Positions 43,824 through 53,094 of a stretch of 58,108 bases of DNA are shown here, piece after piece. Numbering within the stretch: the first letter of the stretch is position 1; each line of letters opens with the position of its first letter. This stretch comes from VFBF01 sp964530695 (GTDB taxonomy: Bacteria > Pseudomonadota > Alphaproteobacteria > Caulobacterales > Aquidulcibacteraceae). The notes under the pieces were generated by a model, which saw only the letters and a program-made list of their open reading frames with translations, was not told the DNA's origin and did not search any database. A program made the position numbers and the translations under genes. The stretch spans positions 1-58,108 of the forward strand of contig CAZGYQ010000007.1 in the NCBI GenBank assembly GCA_964530695.1, given 5' to 3'.

Positions 43824-44717
43824 ATGAAATCTCTTCGTGTCGCCGAAGTGATTGGCGCTTTCGGAGCGCTCGCATTGTTGTTGACCGGTCCGGCGGCGGC
43901 GCAGGTCGCGCCAGCGGCGTCCACACTGCCGTCAATCGCCGTATCAGAGGTGCGCGTGGCGCCCGGCGCGGCGACCTCGTCGACGTTTTCGCCCTACGCG
44001 CTGACGCGGGAAGTCGAAGCGGCGCTCGACGCCACGCGAAAGTTCCGGGTCGTTTCGCGGTCCGTCAACGAAGCCGAGGCGACGGCCGATGAGCTGGAGG
44101 CGGTCAATCGCCGCCGTCTCGCCGCCGAGCGCGCGACCTACCTTGTCGCCATCGAGGTGCTGGGCGTCGATGTAAATCGCGAAACGCGAAACGTGCCCAA
44201 CCTCCACGGTAAAGCGTCCTCGCAAACTGTCGGACGGCTTGAAATGCGGATCGCGTTCCTGTCGACGTCCACCCGCGCCATCCAGTCGAGGTTTCCGATA
44301 GAGGCGCGCGTCACGACCCCTGCAGTCATCCATGACTTTGACAATCCGCCGACGGCAGCCGCTGCAAGCCTTGGATTTGTCGACCTGGCGAAGGCGGCGG
44401 GGAAACGCATAGCGGACCGGCTTCTCGACGAAGTGTATCCCGTGCAGATCATTCAGCGGCAGGGGGATGTGGTGTATCTCAACCGCGGGGAGGACTCCGG
44501 CTACGCGCTCAACGAGGTGCTCCGCGTGTTCTCTGGCGGCGGGGAGCGTCTGCGCGACCCCTACACGGGCGAAGATCTTGGGCCGCTTGAGACCCAGCTC
44601 GGCACCATTCGCGTTACCGATATGAGGCCGCGCGTAACCATGGCGCAGGTGGTGAGCGAGACCGGCGCGATCGGGCAGGGGGCGATCGTCCGCAAGCAGG
44701 TCGAACGTCCGCGTTAG
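43824..44717 (+). CDS. CsgG/FlgT-like exported protein
   Basis: A 297-residue periplasmic or outer-membrane protein with a signal peptide ending PAAAQV and no lipobox. The N-terminal part (about 25-210) follows the CsgG plan: IAVSEVRVAPG..., LTREVEAALDATRKFRVVSRS, then YLVAIEVLGVDV and FVDLAKAAGKRIADRLLDEVYPV. The C-terminal part (about 225-290) is a beta domain like FlgT C-terminal domains: VVYLNRGEDSGYALNEVLRV and LGTIRVTDMRPRVTMAQV. ATG 43824 has GGAGG six bases upstream. First gene of a six-gene operon. Confidence 0.75.
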   Translation: MKSLRVAEVIGAFGALALLLTGPAAAQVAPAASTLPSIAVSEVRVAPGAATSSTFSPYALTREVEAALDATRKFRVVSRSVNEAEATADELEAVNRRRLAAERATYLVAIEVLGVDVNRETRNVPNLHGKASSQTVGRLEMRIAFLSTSTRAIQSRFPIEARVTTPAVIHDFDNPPTAAAASLGFVDLAKAAGKRIADRLLDEVYPVQIIQRQGDVVYLNRGEDSGYALNEVLRVFSGGGERLRDPYTGEDLGPLETQLGTIRVTDMRPRVTMAQVVSETGAIGQGAIVRKQVERPR

Positions 44718-44742
44718 TGTGAACGGATCCTCGGGGGGTATC

Positions 44743-46938
44743 GTGTCGCGTACAGTTTTGATCGTCCTGGCGGCGCTGGCCGCGATCGTCGTCGCCGGCG
44801 CACTGGCCTGGCGTGTTTTCTACAAGCCGACGGAAGACAACGGCCCAGCGCCGAGAATAGCGATCGTTACAGATACGCTCCTGCGCGCAGCCGCCAAGGC
44901 AGATCAGCGCGAAGATGATCGGCTTGCCTATTTCTCCGTGCTTCGTCAGGAGGGCGCGGCCCGCCTCCTCGCGGAGACAAGCGATTCAAGTCGCCGGGAC
45001 GCGGCGGCGAGCTCGGCGGCGACCACGGAAAGCGAGCAGCCGCAGGGCGGCGCGTCTGGAGCGGCGGCGTTTCTCCGCGATACCATGTCGGACGAACTGG
45101 AAGCGCAAATCAGCAAGATGCTGACGAATTCGCGACGCTTCGCCGTCATGGACGCCTCAAGCGTGCGATCGGCGATCCAGAGAATCTCCTCCACCGACGA
45201 AAAGACCCGCCCACAGCCCGGAGGAGAAGGAAAATCCACGCTTGAGGAGGTAAGCGCGCAAGTCGCACAGATGACCCAGGGCGCCTCGCAGGCCTCCGGC
45301 GCTGCGACAGCGGGCGACACAACGACAACCTATCAGGAGGTCGACGTGTCGGATCGCGTCGAGCGCGGCGACCTGGCCGGCGCCGCCGCCGAGCTGGAGG
45401 CTCGGTACCTGCTCGCCATTTCGATGCGGGAACCGAAATTGACACGGGAGTTTTCAGTCGCCGGAGGCGCAGTGTCGCTGCGGTTTGAGGCAGATCCGGT
45501 CTTCGTCTACCGGTTGTTCGATGTCCGCAAGAACCGTTCTGTCTTGAGCGACGCCACCCAGCTCGATCAGCCCGTCGTTGTGGAGACCCCAATTCCGGGC
45601 GCCTATCTCACAAACCCTCTCACGCGCACCAATTTCGACGCCGAAGTGACCAAGGCGTTGCGCGAACTCTCCAACAAGGTCCAGGAGAGGGTCGCCCGGC
45701 ATGTTGTCGACGCCGTTCTCGACGCAACCTTTCCGGCCCGCATTCGAACCATTTCGCCGTTGGTCATGAACCGAGGGGAGAACGATGGCGTCACGCTCGG
45801 GGAGGAGGTCGCGGTGTTCCGTACGTCCGAACAAGCCCAGATTCGGGATGGCGATATCGTCATCGACGCGCCCGAGACGCGCATTGGCGCCGCGCGCGTG
45901 GTGAGCTTGCAAGCCAATTCGGCGCAACTGGAGCCGATGGACGGGGCTGCGTTCTCCGAAAACGACATTGTTCGTCGCGGCCTCTCCCCCGCTGCGGGCG
46001 TCGCGAGCGCGATGGGCGGGACGACTTCTGGCGCGCGCGGCCTTGGCAGGGAGGAGATTCTCGCTGGCCGCGCCAATGCCGGTCAAGGCGCAAACCTCAT
46101 TCGCGAACGCATCGCCGTCGGGCGCCTCAATGTCGTGCGCGACGACAGCCGCATCTATGGGCCAGGCCTGCAATTCGACCGCGCGCTGACCGAGCGCCTT
46201 GCGAGCGAGCCGCGCATCGAGGTGATGAGCCGCGAAGCGCTCTCCCAGCTTGCCGACGAACGCGCCATCGGCGGCGCGCGCAAGACATATGAACGTGGCG
46301 GAGCGGGCGTCGGACAGGCAGGATATCTCGTCCTCGGCGATGTGACCGTGAATGTGCGTCGGACCGCCGATACGATAAATGTCGCTGGCGCAACTGCCCG
46401 AGAGGTCGCCGCGCACTACGCAATGGTGGCAAGCGGGTCCCTGCGCATTGAACGTCTGGACAGCCGGGTCATCAGCAGTTTTGAGGTGTCCGCGAGCGCG
46501 CCGCTATCGGGCGGCGGCGACGCGCGTGACGCCGAAGCGGCCCGAAAAATCTCCGTGGCGTTTGCGGAGGCGGCCGCGAAGGCAATTCTTCCCCGCCTCT
46601 TTCCGATCGAGGTCGCCGCGGTCGACTCCGGCCGCATCGTGATCAACCGCGGCGCCGACATCGGCCTCAAGCCCGGTGACAGGTTGGCGGTCTATGCGCT
46701 GGGAGACCCCATCGTCGACCCCACGACGCGCGTGCAGATTGCAGCCGGAGTTCGCCGGAAAGTTGGAGAGGTGCGCGTGGACGACGTGCAGGCCAATGTG
46801 TCGGTGGGCAGCGCCATCGGCGACGGCGCCTCGATCGCAACCGGCCAGATCGCTGAGGCGACGGCGCCCGCGCGTGCTACTCCGCGCCCGCGCGCGAACG
46901 CGAAGCAAGAAGCACCCGAGGCCGCCGTACCGTTTTGA
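44743..46938 (+). CDS. Large membrane-anchored protein with two CsgG/FlgT-like modules
   Basis: About 731 residues with one N-terminal membrane helix (TVLIVLAALAAIVVAGALAWRVF) and no cleavage site, so anchored in the inner membrane and facing the periplasm. It contains two rounds of the same plan as the preceding gene. The first ends in LVMNRGENDGVTLGEEVAVF, the second in IVINRGADIGLKPGDRLAVY. Each is preceded by a CsgG-like part (e.g. FDRALTERLASEPRIEVMSREAL). GTG 44743 has GGGGGG a few bases upstream; GTG 44719, directly after the previous stop, is the alternative. The role is unknown; it probably forms a complex with its operon neighbours. Confidence 0.7.
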   Translation: MSRTVLIVLAALAAIVVAGALAWRVFYKPTEDNGPAPRIAIVTDTLLRAAAKADQREDDRLAYFSVLRQEGAARLLAETSDSSRRDAAASSAATTESEQPQGGASGAAAFLRDTMSDELEAQISKMLTNSRRFAVMDASSVRSAIQRISSTDEKTRPQPGGEGKSTLEEVSAQVAQMTQGASQASGAATAGDTTTTYQEVDVSDRVERGDLAGAAAELEARYLLAISMREPKLTREFSVAGGAVSLRFEADPVFVYRLFDVRKNRSVLSDATQLDQPVVVETPIPGAYLTNPLTRTNFDAEVTKALRELSNKVQERVARHVVDAVLDATFPARIRTISPLVMNRGENDGVTLGEEVAVFRTSEQAQIRDGDIVIDAPETRIGAARVVSLQANSAQLEPMDGAAFSENDIVRRGLSPAAGVASAMGGTTSGARGLGREEILAGRANAGQGANLIRERIAVGRLNVVRDDSRIYGPGLQFDRALTERLASEPRIEVMSREALSQLADERAIGGARKTYERGGAGVGQAGYLVLGDVTVNVRRTADTINVAGATAREVAAHYAMVASGSLRIERLDSRVISSFEVSASAPLSGGGDARDAEAARKISVAFAEAAAKAILPRLFPIEVAAVDSGRIVINRGADIGLKPGDRLAVYALGDPIVDPTTRVQIAAGVRRKVGEVRVDDVQANVSVGSAIGDGASIATGQIAEATAPARATPRPRANAKQEAPEAAVPF

Positions 46939-46987
46939 GAGATCGGCACACGCGGCGGATTGACCACGCGATCGCATGGGGACGAAG

Positions 46988-48802
46988 ATGAACGGACTTC
47001 TGGGGCACGCGGCGCGCAATATCCTCTTTGCGCTCCTGATGGGACTTTCGATCATGGCCGTCGGCGTCGCCGGCGCTGTCGATCAGGCCGAGGCCCAATC
47101 GTTCGGCGATTTCATGAAAAAGGCGCTGACGCAGAACGCTCAGCCCCAGCCGACGCCGCCCCAGGAGGCAGCCGACGACACGCCGCAGACCGAAGAGGCT
47201 CCTGTCCCGCCTCCGAGCAGGTCCTGGCTCGGCTACTCCCTTCAATTCGAGGCCGTGCGGCCGCTGTTGCGAAACGGTGATTTCGCCGCCGCAAAGACCG
47301 CCTACGAGACCGGCAAGGACGCCTCCGGATCGTCGATCGCGCTGCCAGTGCAACAGGCGTCGGCGCAGCCGTCTCAAACCGCCGCCGTCAGCAACCTGTT
47401 CTCCAGCCTTGCGGCCGCATCGCGAGGCGCCGGGACGAACACCGCCCCATCGTCCACTGGCGTCATGCGACCGCTGTTCTCGACTGCCGCGCCGTTCCTG
47501 TCGAATGTCGAACTCGGCACCCTTTTTCTCGACGCAGGAGATTTCTCCGCAGCCCGAGGCGCATTCGACGTCGCCGGTCAATCCGGAGGAACCTCCGCGT
47601 CACAGGCCACTCAGGGGGGAGAAAGAAGCGTTGGCGCGCGCGCGGCCGGGGCGCTGCGCTCGCTGGGACGCGGCGCTGCATCGCTTGCGGGAAACGCTGA
47701 ACTTGGCGCTTACAACGCGCCCGACTTTGAACGGGTGCTGCAGCTCAATTTCCTCTCTTTGTCCTATCTCCTGCTGGGAGACGACAAAGCCTTCAATGTC
47801 AGCAGGCGCGCGTCAGAGCGCCAGAGAGATGCATTCGAGAGCCTGAACGACCGGGCGGCAGCCATGCAGGACGAGGCGCGGGCGGCGTTCGAGGCGGAAC
47901 AGGCGCAAGCGCGCGCCAAACTTGCCGCGGCCCGGGAAAATCCGGACCAGAAGCAGGGGGCTGACGCTGTGGACAGCCAGCTTTCGGCCGCCTACCAGAC
48001 AGAGGATTTTTGCGTCGCGCCAAACTTGCCGAGCGCCTATGTCAACCCCATGAGTTTTTATCTCAACGGCATCGTCTACGAGATTTCCAGCGCCCAGTTT
48101 CCAGAAGATCGCGACACTGCGCGAATATCCTATGAAAAAGCCTTCCAGCTTGCTCCCGAGGCGCGGGTGATCGAGGGCGCGGTTCGCGATCTCAACAGCC
48201 AAAGGCCGCGGACGGGGCGTCTTGCTCATATACTCGTGGCTGAGGGATTTGCGCCCACGCGCCAGGCAATCCGCATGCAACTGACCTACAACGCGGTTGT
48301 CGCGCCTATCGTCATTCCGCGTCTGACGTGCCATCCCTCCAGCGTCGCCTCCATCGAAGTGCGCACCCTTGATGGCCGCACGGCGGCCCGCCTCGACCAG
48401 ATCGCCAACTTCGAGGGCATGATGCTTCAGCGCCAGAAGGACCGGGAATCGATCACTGCTCTGGCGGTTTTCGCCAACACTCTGCGAAGCGCACTGGAAA
48501 ATCAGGCCGCGCAGCAGAACGCCGTGCTGGGCCTCCTGGCGCAGGTCAAGCAGGAGAGCTTCGACAGGCCTGACATGCGAAGCTGGTCGACACTGCCGGC
48601 GCGGATGCACGCCGCGCGCGTCTACCTCCCAAATGATGTTGCAGAAGTGGACATCGTGAGCCTCAACGCGCAGCATCAGGTCATCTCATCCAGCCGCGCG
48701 CGGATCGACACGCAAAGCCGGCAAAACGTCATCTACGCGCGCGCGACGGAGGCGGCGCTGGCGGTCGCGCCAGCGGCCCAGCTCTGGATCAGAGGGCTTT
48801 GA
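46988..48802 (+). CDS. COG3014-like exported protein
   Basis: A 604-residue protein with a signal peptide (AARNILFALLMGLSIMAVGVAGAV...). It has helical, TPR-like segments (VRPLLRNGDFAAAKTAYETG; LGTLFLDAGDFSAARGAFDV), a central coiled coil rich in Ala/Glu/Arg (about 275-325) and the stretch YVNPMSFYLNGIVYEISSAQFPEDRDTARISYEKAFQLAP. That stretch resembles the COG3014 proteins found next to YcfL and LpoB homologues in gammaproteobacteria. I start at ATG 46988; ATG 46976 is also possible. Function unknown. Confidence 0.65.
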   Translation: MNGLLGHAARNILFALLMGLSIMAVGVAGAVDQAEAQSFGDFMKKALTQNAQPQPTPPQEAADDTPQTEEAPVPPPSRSWLGYSLQFEAVRPLLRNGDFAAAKTAYETGKDASGSSIALPVQQASAQPSQTAAVSNLFSSLAAASRGAGTNTAPSSTGVMRPLFSTAAPFLSNVELGTLFLDAGDFSAARGAFDVAGQSGGTSASQATQGGERSVGARAAGALRSLGRGAASLAGNAELGAYNAPDFERVLQLNFLSLSYLLLGDDKAFNVSRRASERQRDAFESLNDRAAAMQDEARAAFEAEQAQARAKLAAARENPDQKQGADAVDSQLSAAYQTEDFCVAPNLPSAYVNPMSFYLNGIVYEISSAQFPEDRDTARISYEKAFQLAPEARVIEGAVRDLNSQRPRTGRLAHILVAEGFAPTRQAIRMQLTYNAVVAPIVIPRLTCHPSSVASIEVRTLDGRTAARLDQIANFEGMMLQRQKDRESITALAVFANTLRSALENQAAQQNAVLGLLAQVKQESFDRPDMRSWSTLPARMHAARVYLPNDVAEVDIVSLNAQHQVISSSRARIDTQSRQNVIYARATEAALAVAPAAQLWIRGL

Positions 48803-48804
48803 GC

Positions 48805-49227
48805 ATGAGAAAGCGAACTGTCGCGGTGGCGTTGTGCGCGGCGACGATCGTCGCGGCAGGCTTCGTGTCCGCCCCGGCGCCTGCGCGCTCGCAAGAGGCG
48901 CCTGCGCTTTCGGACCGGCGCATGGACGTGGTCTACCTCAATCGAAGCGTCGCGCGGCGCGTCTCCGTCAGCGTCCCGAGATTTGAGATGGCCGGGACGC
49001 TGCCGAAGCTTGAGGCCGATGTCACAAACACGACATCCTCGGAGCGCCGGTTCGAGTACAAGATCGAATGGCTGACCGAAGAGGGCGGTGCGGCGCAGAC
49101 GACGTCGACATGGCGCACGTTGTTTCTTCTGCCGAACGAGACTCAAACCTTGATGTCGGTAGGGCAGGTGCGCCACGCGCATCGCGCGCGCCTGTCGCTT
49201 CGCGAAACGGCGCGTCGGCCGAACTGA
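48805..49227 (+). CDS. YcfL-like (DUF1425) envelope protein
   Basis: 140 residues with a signal peptide ending APARSQ. The mature part reads RMDVVYLNRSVARRVSVSVP... LPKLEADVTNTTSSERRFEYKIEWLTEEG... LFLLPNETQTL, an immunoglobulin-like beta fold as in YcfL. In E. coli ycfL lies beside lpoB, and here too an LpoB-like gene follows. No lipobox is seen, unlike many relatives. It starts two bases after the stop of the preceding gene. Confidence 0.7.
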   Translation: MRKRTVAVALCAATIVAAGFVSAPAPARSQEAPALSDRRMDVVYLNRSVARRVSVSVPRFEMAGTLPKLEADVTNTTSSERRFEYKIEWLTEEGGAAQTTSTWRTLFLLPNETQTLMSVGQVRHAHRARLSLRETARRPN

Positions 49228-49255
49228 TGCGGCGCCCATGATGAAGGAGGCGGGG

Positions 49256-49771
49256 ATGAAGATGAAACCGGCACGGTTGTTGGCGTTCATGGCGTTCGCC
49301 GTCATGGGGGCAGACCTCGCCATGACGCCAGCATCGGCGCAGCCACGTGCGCGCGAGGTATCCTCTGGACGCGCATCAAACGGCGCCGGCGTGAATACGA
49401 ACCTCTTCGCCGAACTCGCCGATGAGGTGACACAGAAGATGCTCGCGTCTCAGTCGTTTCAGCGCGTGCTTGCCGGGGGCGACACGCCGCGCCTGGTCAT
49501 CGGCAACGTTTCGAATCGCACCAATGACGAAACCATCCTCGTGGGCGACATCGGACGACGGATTTCCGAGGTCGTCATCGAATCCGGGCTCGTGCGGTGG
49601 TTCGAGTTCGGAACCAACGAGTTTGATCTCGTCGCCAGTCCGATGCTCAGCGGCGTGGCCATCACAGAGGGCCGGCGCGGCGAATACCGGCTGACCCTCA
49701 CGCTCACGCTCTCCGACGCCTATGGCGAGGTCAAGGGCCGCTGGTCTGCTGACCGCACCTACGTGCGCTGA
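49256..49771 (+). CDS. LpoB-like (penicillin-binding protein activator) protein
   Basis: 171 residues, with a signal peptide ending TPASAQP. The mature part, LFAELADEVTQKMLASQSFQRV... PRLVIGNVSNRTNDETILVGDIGRRISEVVIESG, follows the LpoB/FlgO fold. E. coli LpoB is an outer-membrane lipoprotein that switches on PBP1b. Here there is no Cys lipobox, so it would be soluble or membrane-bound by other means. The start ATG 49256 has AAGGAGG just upstream; earlier ATGs (49238) are in frame. It lies between the YcfL-like and TIR genes. Confidence 0.75.
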   Translation: MKMKPARLLAFMAFAVMGADLAMTPASAQPRAREVSSGRASNGAGVNTNLFAELADEVTQKMLASQSFQRVLAGGDTPRLVIGNVSNRTNDETILVGDIGRRISEVVIESGLVRWFEFGTNEFDLVASPMLSGVAITEGRRGEYRLTLTLTLSDAYGEVKGRWSADRTYVR

Positions 49772-49796
49772 ACGACTTGCGGGAGGTCTTGAGCCG

Positions 49797-50714
49797 ATGG
49801 CCGATGTCTTCATCAGCTACAAGAAGGAGGATCGCGCCTACACGGAGCTGATTGCGGCGGTGCTGCGATCCCAGCAACTCACCGTGTGGTGGGATGAAGA
49901 CCTGGGCGGCGGACATCGGTTTCGAGGCAAGATCGAAGAAGAGCTCACGGCCGCCGGCGCCGTCATCGTCATCTGGTCGGACCTGTCGGTTCGTTCAAAT
50001 TTTGTGCTCGATGAAGCGAATGAGGCGGCAGGCCGCAACAAGCTCATTCCCGTCACGTTCGATGAGGGCTTCGTGCCGCCGATCGGGTTCCGGGAAATCC
50101 AGGTGCAGGACCTGAGCGGCTGGGCAGGGGATCACGCCGATCCGCGGATCGCGAAACTCGTCAACCGCGTCGACGCCGTCCGCCGAGGACGTGTCGGGGA
50201 TGCGCTCTCCCAGGTCGGGGTCGCGGTCGCAGATGCGGTGAAGCTGAAGCGTTCTGGCGGACGGTCGAAGGGCCCGTCTCTTATAAATGCCATCTCTTTC
50301 GTCGATTTTTTCGGTCTTCCCGCCTACCGGCTTGCTGCGGGCGCGCTCGTGCTGGGGATGGCGCTCGCCTCGATCTGGTTCGTGCCCGCCATTTTGCGCG
50401 CCCAGGCGCGCGACTGGTGGACCATGGTGCTCATTCTGGTCGGATTCATGTTTGTGATCCGCGCAACGCACCAGGTCGCCACCATCCTGCAAGGGAAAGG
50501 CAGCCGGCAGTTTCTCGACAGGGCCTTTTCCTTCTGGACGTGCGTCTCGGCTATCATGGGCGTCGCGATCGTGGTGCTGTGGCTTCCCAGAGCCCGGGTT
50601 TCCCCGTTCACGATCATGGAGTTTTTCCCGTTCGGATTCCTCGTTGCGCTCGTTCTGATCACCGCGCTCCGTTTCGCGGGCGCAGCGGTCGGCCGTTTGG
50701 TCGCCAGGACCTGA
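49797..50714 (+). CDS. TIR-domain protein with four membrane helices
   Basis: 305 residues. The TIR domain (1 to about 130) starts MADVFISYKKEDRAY (box 1, BB-loop WWDEDLGGGHRFR) and has the catalytic-site region IWSDLSVRSNFVLDEANEAAG, where Glu73 sits at the position of the NADase Glu. A helical linker follows. About residues 185-300 hold four hydrophobic helices (e.g. AAGALVLGMALASIWFV; VLILVGFMFVI). The C-terminus is short. It is the last gene of the operon, 25 bases after the LpoB-like gene, with GGGAGG upstream. TIR proteins of bacteria often hydrolyse NAD+; here the TIR would sit in the cytoplasm, tethered to the inner membrane. Confidence 0.9.
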   Translation: MADVFISYKKEDRAYTELIAAVLRSQQLTVWWDEDLGGGHRFRGKIEEELTAAGAVIVIWSDLSVRSNFVLDEANEAAGRNKLIPVTFDEGFVPPIGFREIQVQDLSGWAGDHADPRIAKLVNRVDAVRRGRVGDALSQVGVAVADAVKLKRSGGRSKGPSLINAISFVDFFGLPAYRLAAGALVLGMALASIWFVPAILRAQARDWWTMVLILVGFMFVIRATHQVATILQGKGSRQFLDRAFSFWTCVSAIMGVAIVVLWLPRARVSPFTIMEFFPFGFLVALVLITALRFAGAAVGRLVART

Positions 50715-51320
50715 CCTCCGGCGTTCGAATAAGCGGACCTTGGGCGATGGGGGCGAGCCGGCGCGTGTCATCGAAGGCGCGTGGGAATTTGACGCCATGC
50801 GCGGATCTATTGAGTGGACGCCTCTTCCGGCGGCGATACCTCCGGAGCGGCGCCCATGTGGTCGGACGCCTTGCCCGAACCGTTCGCGGCCGATCTACGT
50901 AAATCCGACGCCATTGTGACCAGCGAACCTCGCTGCGTTGCCATTCCACGCGCTGATCTGGCTTGTGCACAATCGCGCGGCGATGCTTGCTCGATTTCTG
51001 GACCCCAGGCGACAATTGTTCCGCGCGGTGAGCGGCGCGCCCGGACTGGACGCTGGAGATCTTCGCGCCGGAAGCGCGCTGACTCAGCGATGAGGAGACA
51101 CTGACCTGTCTGCATGACCGTTCGATTGGGTGGTCGGCTGCGCAGGAAGCTGCGCGTATGCGCGAGTACGAGCTTGATCGCGGTGCTGCCGGCGTTTCGA
51201 CCGGCCCAATCCCCGCAGCACATCCGCATTCTCGAAAATCCCGCTTCCATGGGATCGGGAAAGGTCGGAGCTGGACCTCCTGTGGAGGAGGCCCAATGTC
51301 CAAGAACCCCTTGGGTCCCA
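50715..51320. other. Gap without a supported gene, TIR gene to tRNA-Val
   Basis: About 600 bases. No open frame on either strand looks like a protein. A hairpin CCTCCT-GTGG-AGGAGG lies near 51280, downstream of the tRNA on its strand, but lacks a T tract. No integrase, IS or attachment site can be recognised. Confidence 0.5.
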
Positions 51321-51395
<75 letters not shown>

Positions 51396-51431
51396 GAGCC
51401 GCCTTGACGGACCCAGATCCATGGGAGCGCC

Positions 51432-51461
51432 GATATAGACGGGGCGCCCCTGTCGGCGCAA
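51432..51461 (-). promoter_or_regulatory. Promoter of tRNA-Val
   Basis: Minus strand: TTGCGC (51461-51456), 18-base spacer, TATATC (51437-51432). The tRNA 5' end is about 37 bases downstream, a usual leader length. Confidence 0.5.
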
Positions 51462-51537
51462 GGGCCATGGGCGGGGAAGGTGTTGAGGAGCCCGTCCGCC
51501 GGGCTTCACTGGAGGCGGCGCGGGCCCCGCGCGCGGT

Positions 51538-53094
51538 TCAGCCTTCGATATAGGTGACGCGGTAGGTGACGGTCATGCGGCCGTTCGCCGGCACGGTGAC
51601 GGTGAAGGTCGGCGCGCCGTCCTTCATCGCCCAGCGGGCGCTGGCGTTCGACAGGCGCTGCGAGGCGCCGAGCGTCGATTGTACGAGTTCGACGACCTCC
51701 GGAACGCCAGCGGCGTTGGACAATTCGACCGAGACATCGGCGGTGTGGCGCGCGCGGTCTCCGGACAGTTCGCGCGTGGTGTGACGCGTGATGGTCGTCT
51801 TCGCGGTGAGGTCTGCGCTCTCGCCGGTCTCCAGCTCCCACTCAAGTCCGACGGCCGTGTCGCGCGTGTCGGACTCGCCCGAGTAGAGCACGCCGAAATC
51901 CCGCGAGGGTGCGAAGACGCGCGCCGTGCCGCGCGGCAGCGGTTCGCCGAGGCCCCTGGCCTCTTCGTTCTTCGTGCGCAGCAGGATCGTTGTCGGCTGC
52001 ACCTCGTCGTCGCTTTGCTCTATCTGGTTCACCTCGTGGCGCAGGATGCGCGACACCTCGACGTTGGAGCGCGCGAGAAACATCACCTGCTTGGTCTGGT
52101 TGGCCGAGACGCTCGTGCGTTCCGAGAGGCGGTAGAGCTGGTAGTCGCCGAGCTCTTCCCGTTCGGCCCTCTTGGAACCCGTGACGATGATGTTGTCCTC
52201 CGCCATCATGGCGCGTTCCATCATCACGGGTGCCATCATGGGCGCCGGCGGGGGAGGCGGGGGGGCGTATTCATCGAAACCGTCGTCGGGCGGGAAGTCC
52301 GTTGTCGTGCCGCTCGCCCAGCAGGCGCGTTGCGCTATGCGGTCGAAGTTCGCGCGCGCGCTGTCGGAGTAGACGCGCGAGAGGTCGCCCGCGACCACGC
52401 CCACGGTGGCGCCCGCGAAGCCCTCTTCGCCGCCGTTGGTCAGCGTGATCCAGGCCGCGACGTCCGCGCGCGTGGAGTCGTCGTTGAGCGTGACGACGTA
52501 GTCGGTTTTCCACTCGAGCCCGGTTGCCAGATAGGATAGCGTCACTTCGCGCCGACCGCCCGGCGTCGCGCCGAGCATCGTCGACAGCGCGGGACGCGCG
52601 CGCAAACCGTCGGGAATGCGTGAGAAGATGATCTGCTCAGGCGCGCCGGAGCAGCCCAGCGCCTCCCAGTGATCGGCGAAGCGCAGCGCCACGCCGTCGC
52701 CCGCCGCCTGGATCGTTGCTTCCTGCGCGACGCTGGCGCCGGAACCCGGGGTCATGCGCCGGACAGTGACCGTCTCGCCGATGGAGCGCAGCAGCAGCGA
52801 GCGGCCATTCAGGCCGTCGAAATCGAAGTTGCGTTCCTGCTCGGCGCCCTCGAAGCCGCGCACGATGGCTGACTGCGGGATGATGCGATCCAGCACGCCG
52901 TCGAACACGATCTTCGCCGGCCCGCCGGGCAGGTCCACTTCGCGCGTCTCGGTGATCAGCGCGAGATCGTCGCGGTAGATCGTGACCGATACGGCGGTCG
53001 GCGCGCCCGCATGCACCTCGCGCGGGGCTTCCTGCGCGAAGGCAGGCGTCGCGAGCGCCAGAAGCGTTGCGAAGGAGACGCGGGCGAAGGTCAT
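51538..53094 (-). CDS. DUF4139 exported protein, long form with TonB-receptor-like motif
   Basis: 518 residues with a signal peptide ending TPAFAQ. It has the N-terminal VTIYRDDLALITETREVDLPGG segment of DUF4140, then a DUF4139 beta domain, as in the shorter upstream paralogue. A Pro/Met-rich linker (PPPPPPAPMMAPVMM) is followed by DNIIVTGSKRAEREELGDY, close to the TonB-box/plug start of TonB-dependent receptors. The C-terminal NGRMTVTYRVTYIEG ends the family domain. It overlaps the upstream gene by one base (TGATG). DUF4139 proteins have no settled function; some are envelope-associated. Confidence 0.85.
   Translation of the reverse strand: MTFARVSFATLLALATPAFAQEAPREVHAGAPTAVSVTIYRDDLALITETREVDLPGGPAKIVFDGVLDRIIPQSAIVRGFEGAEQERNFDFDGLNGRSLLLRSIGETVTVRRMTPGSGASVAQEATIQAAGDGVALRFADHWEALGCSGAPEQIIFSRIPDGLRARPALSTMLGATPGGRREVTLSYLATGLEWKTDYVVTLNDDSTRADVAAWITLTNGGEEGFAGATVGVVAGDLSRVYSDSARANFDRIAQRACWASGTTTDFPPDDGFDEYAPPPPPPAPMMAPVMMERAMMAEDNIIVTGSKRAEREELGDYQLYRLSERTSVSANQTKQVMFLARSNVEVSRILRHEVNQIEQSDDEVQPTTILLRTKNEEARGLGEPLPRGTARVFAPSRDFGVLYSGESDTRDTAVGLEWELETGESADLTAKTTITRHTTRELSGDRARHTADVSVELSNAAGVPEVVELVQSTLGASQRLSNASARWAMKDGAPTFTVTVPANGRMTVTYRVTYIEG

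Noticed and set aside
50715..51320. Integrated element at tRNA-Val
   Set aside because: No integrase, no repeat of the tRNA 3' end and no foreign-looking gene in the gap.
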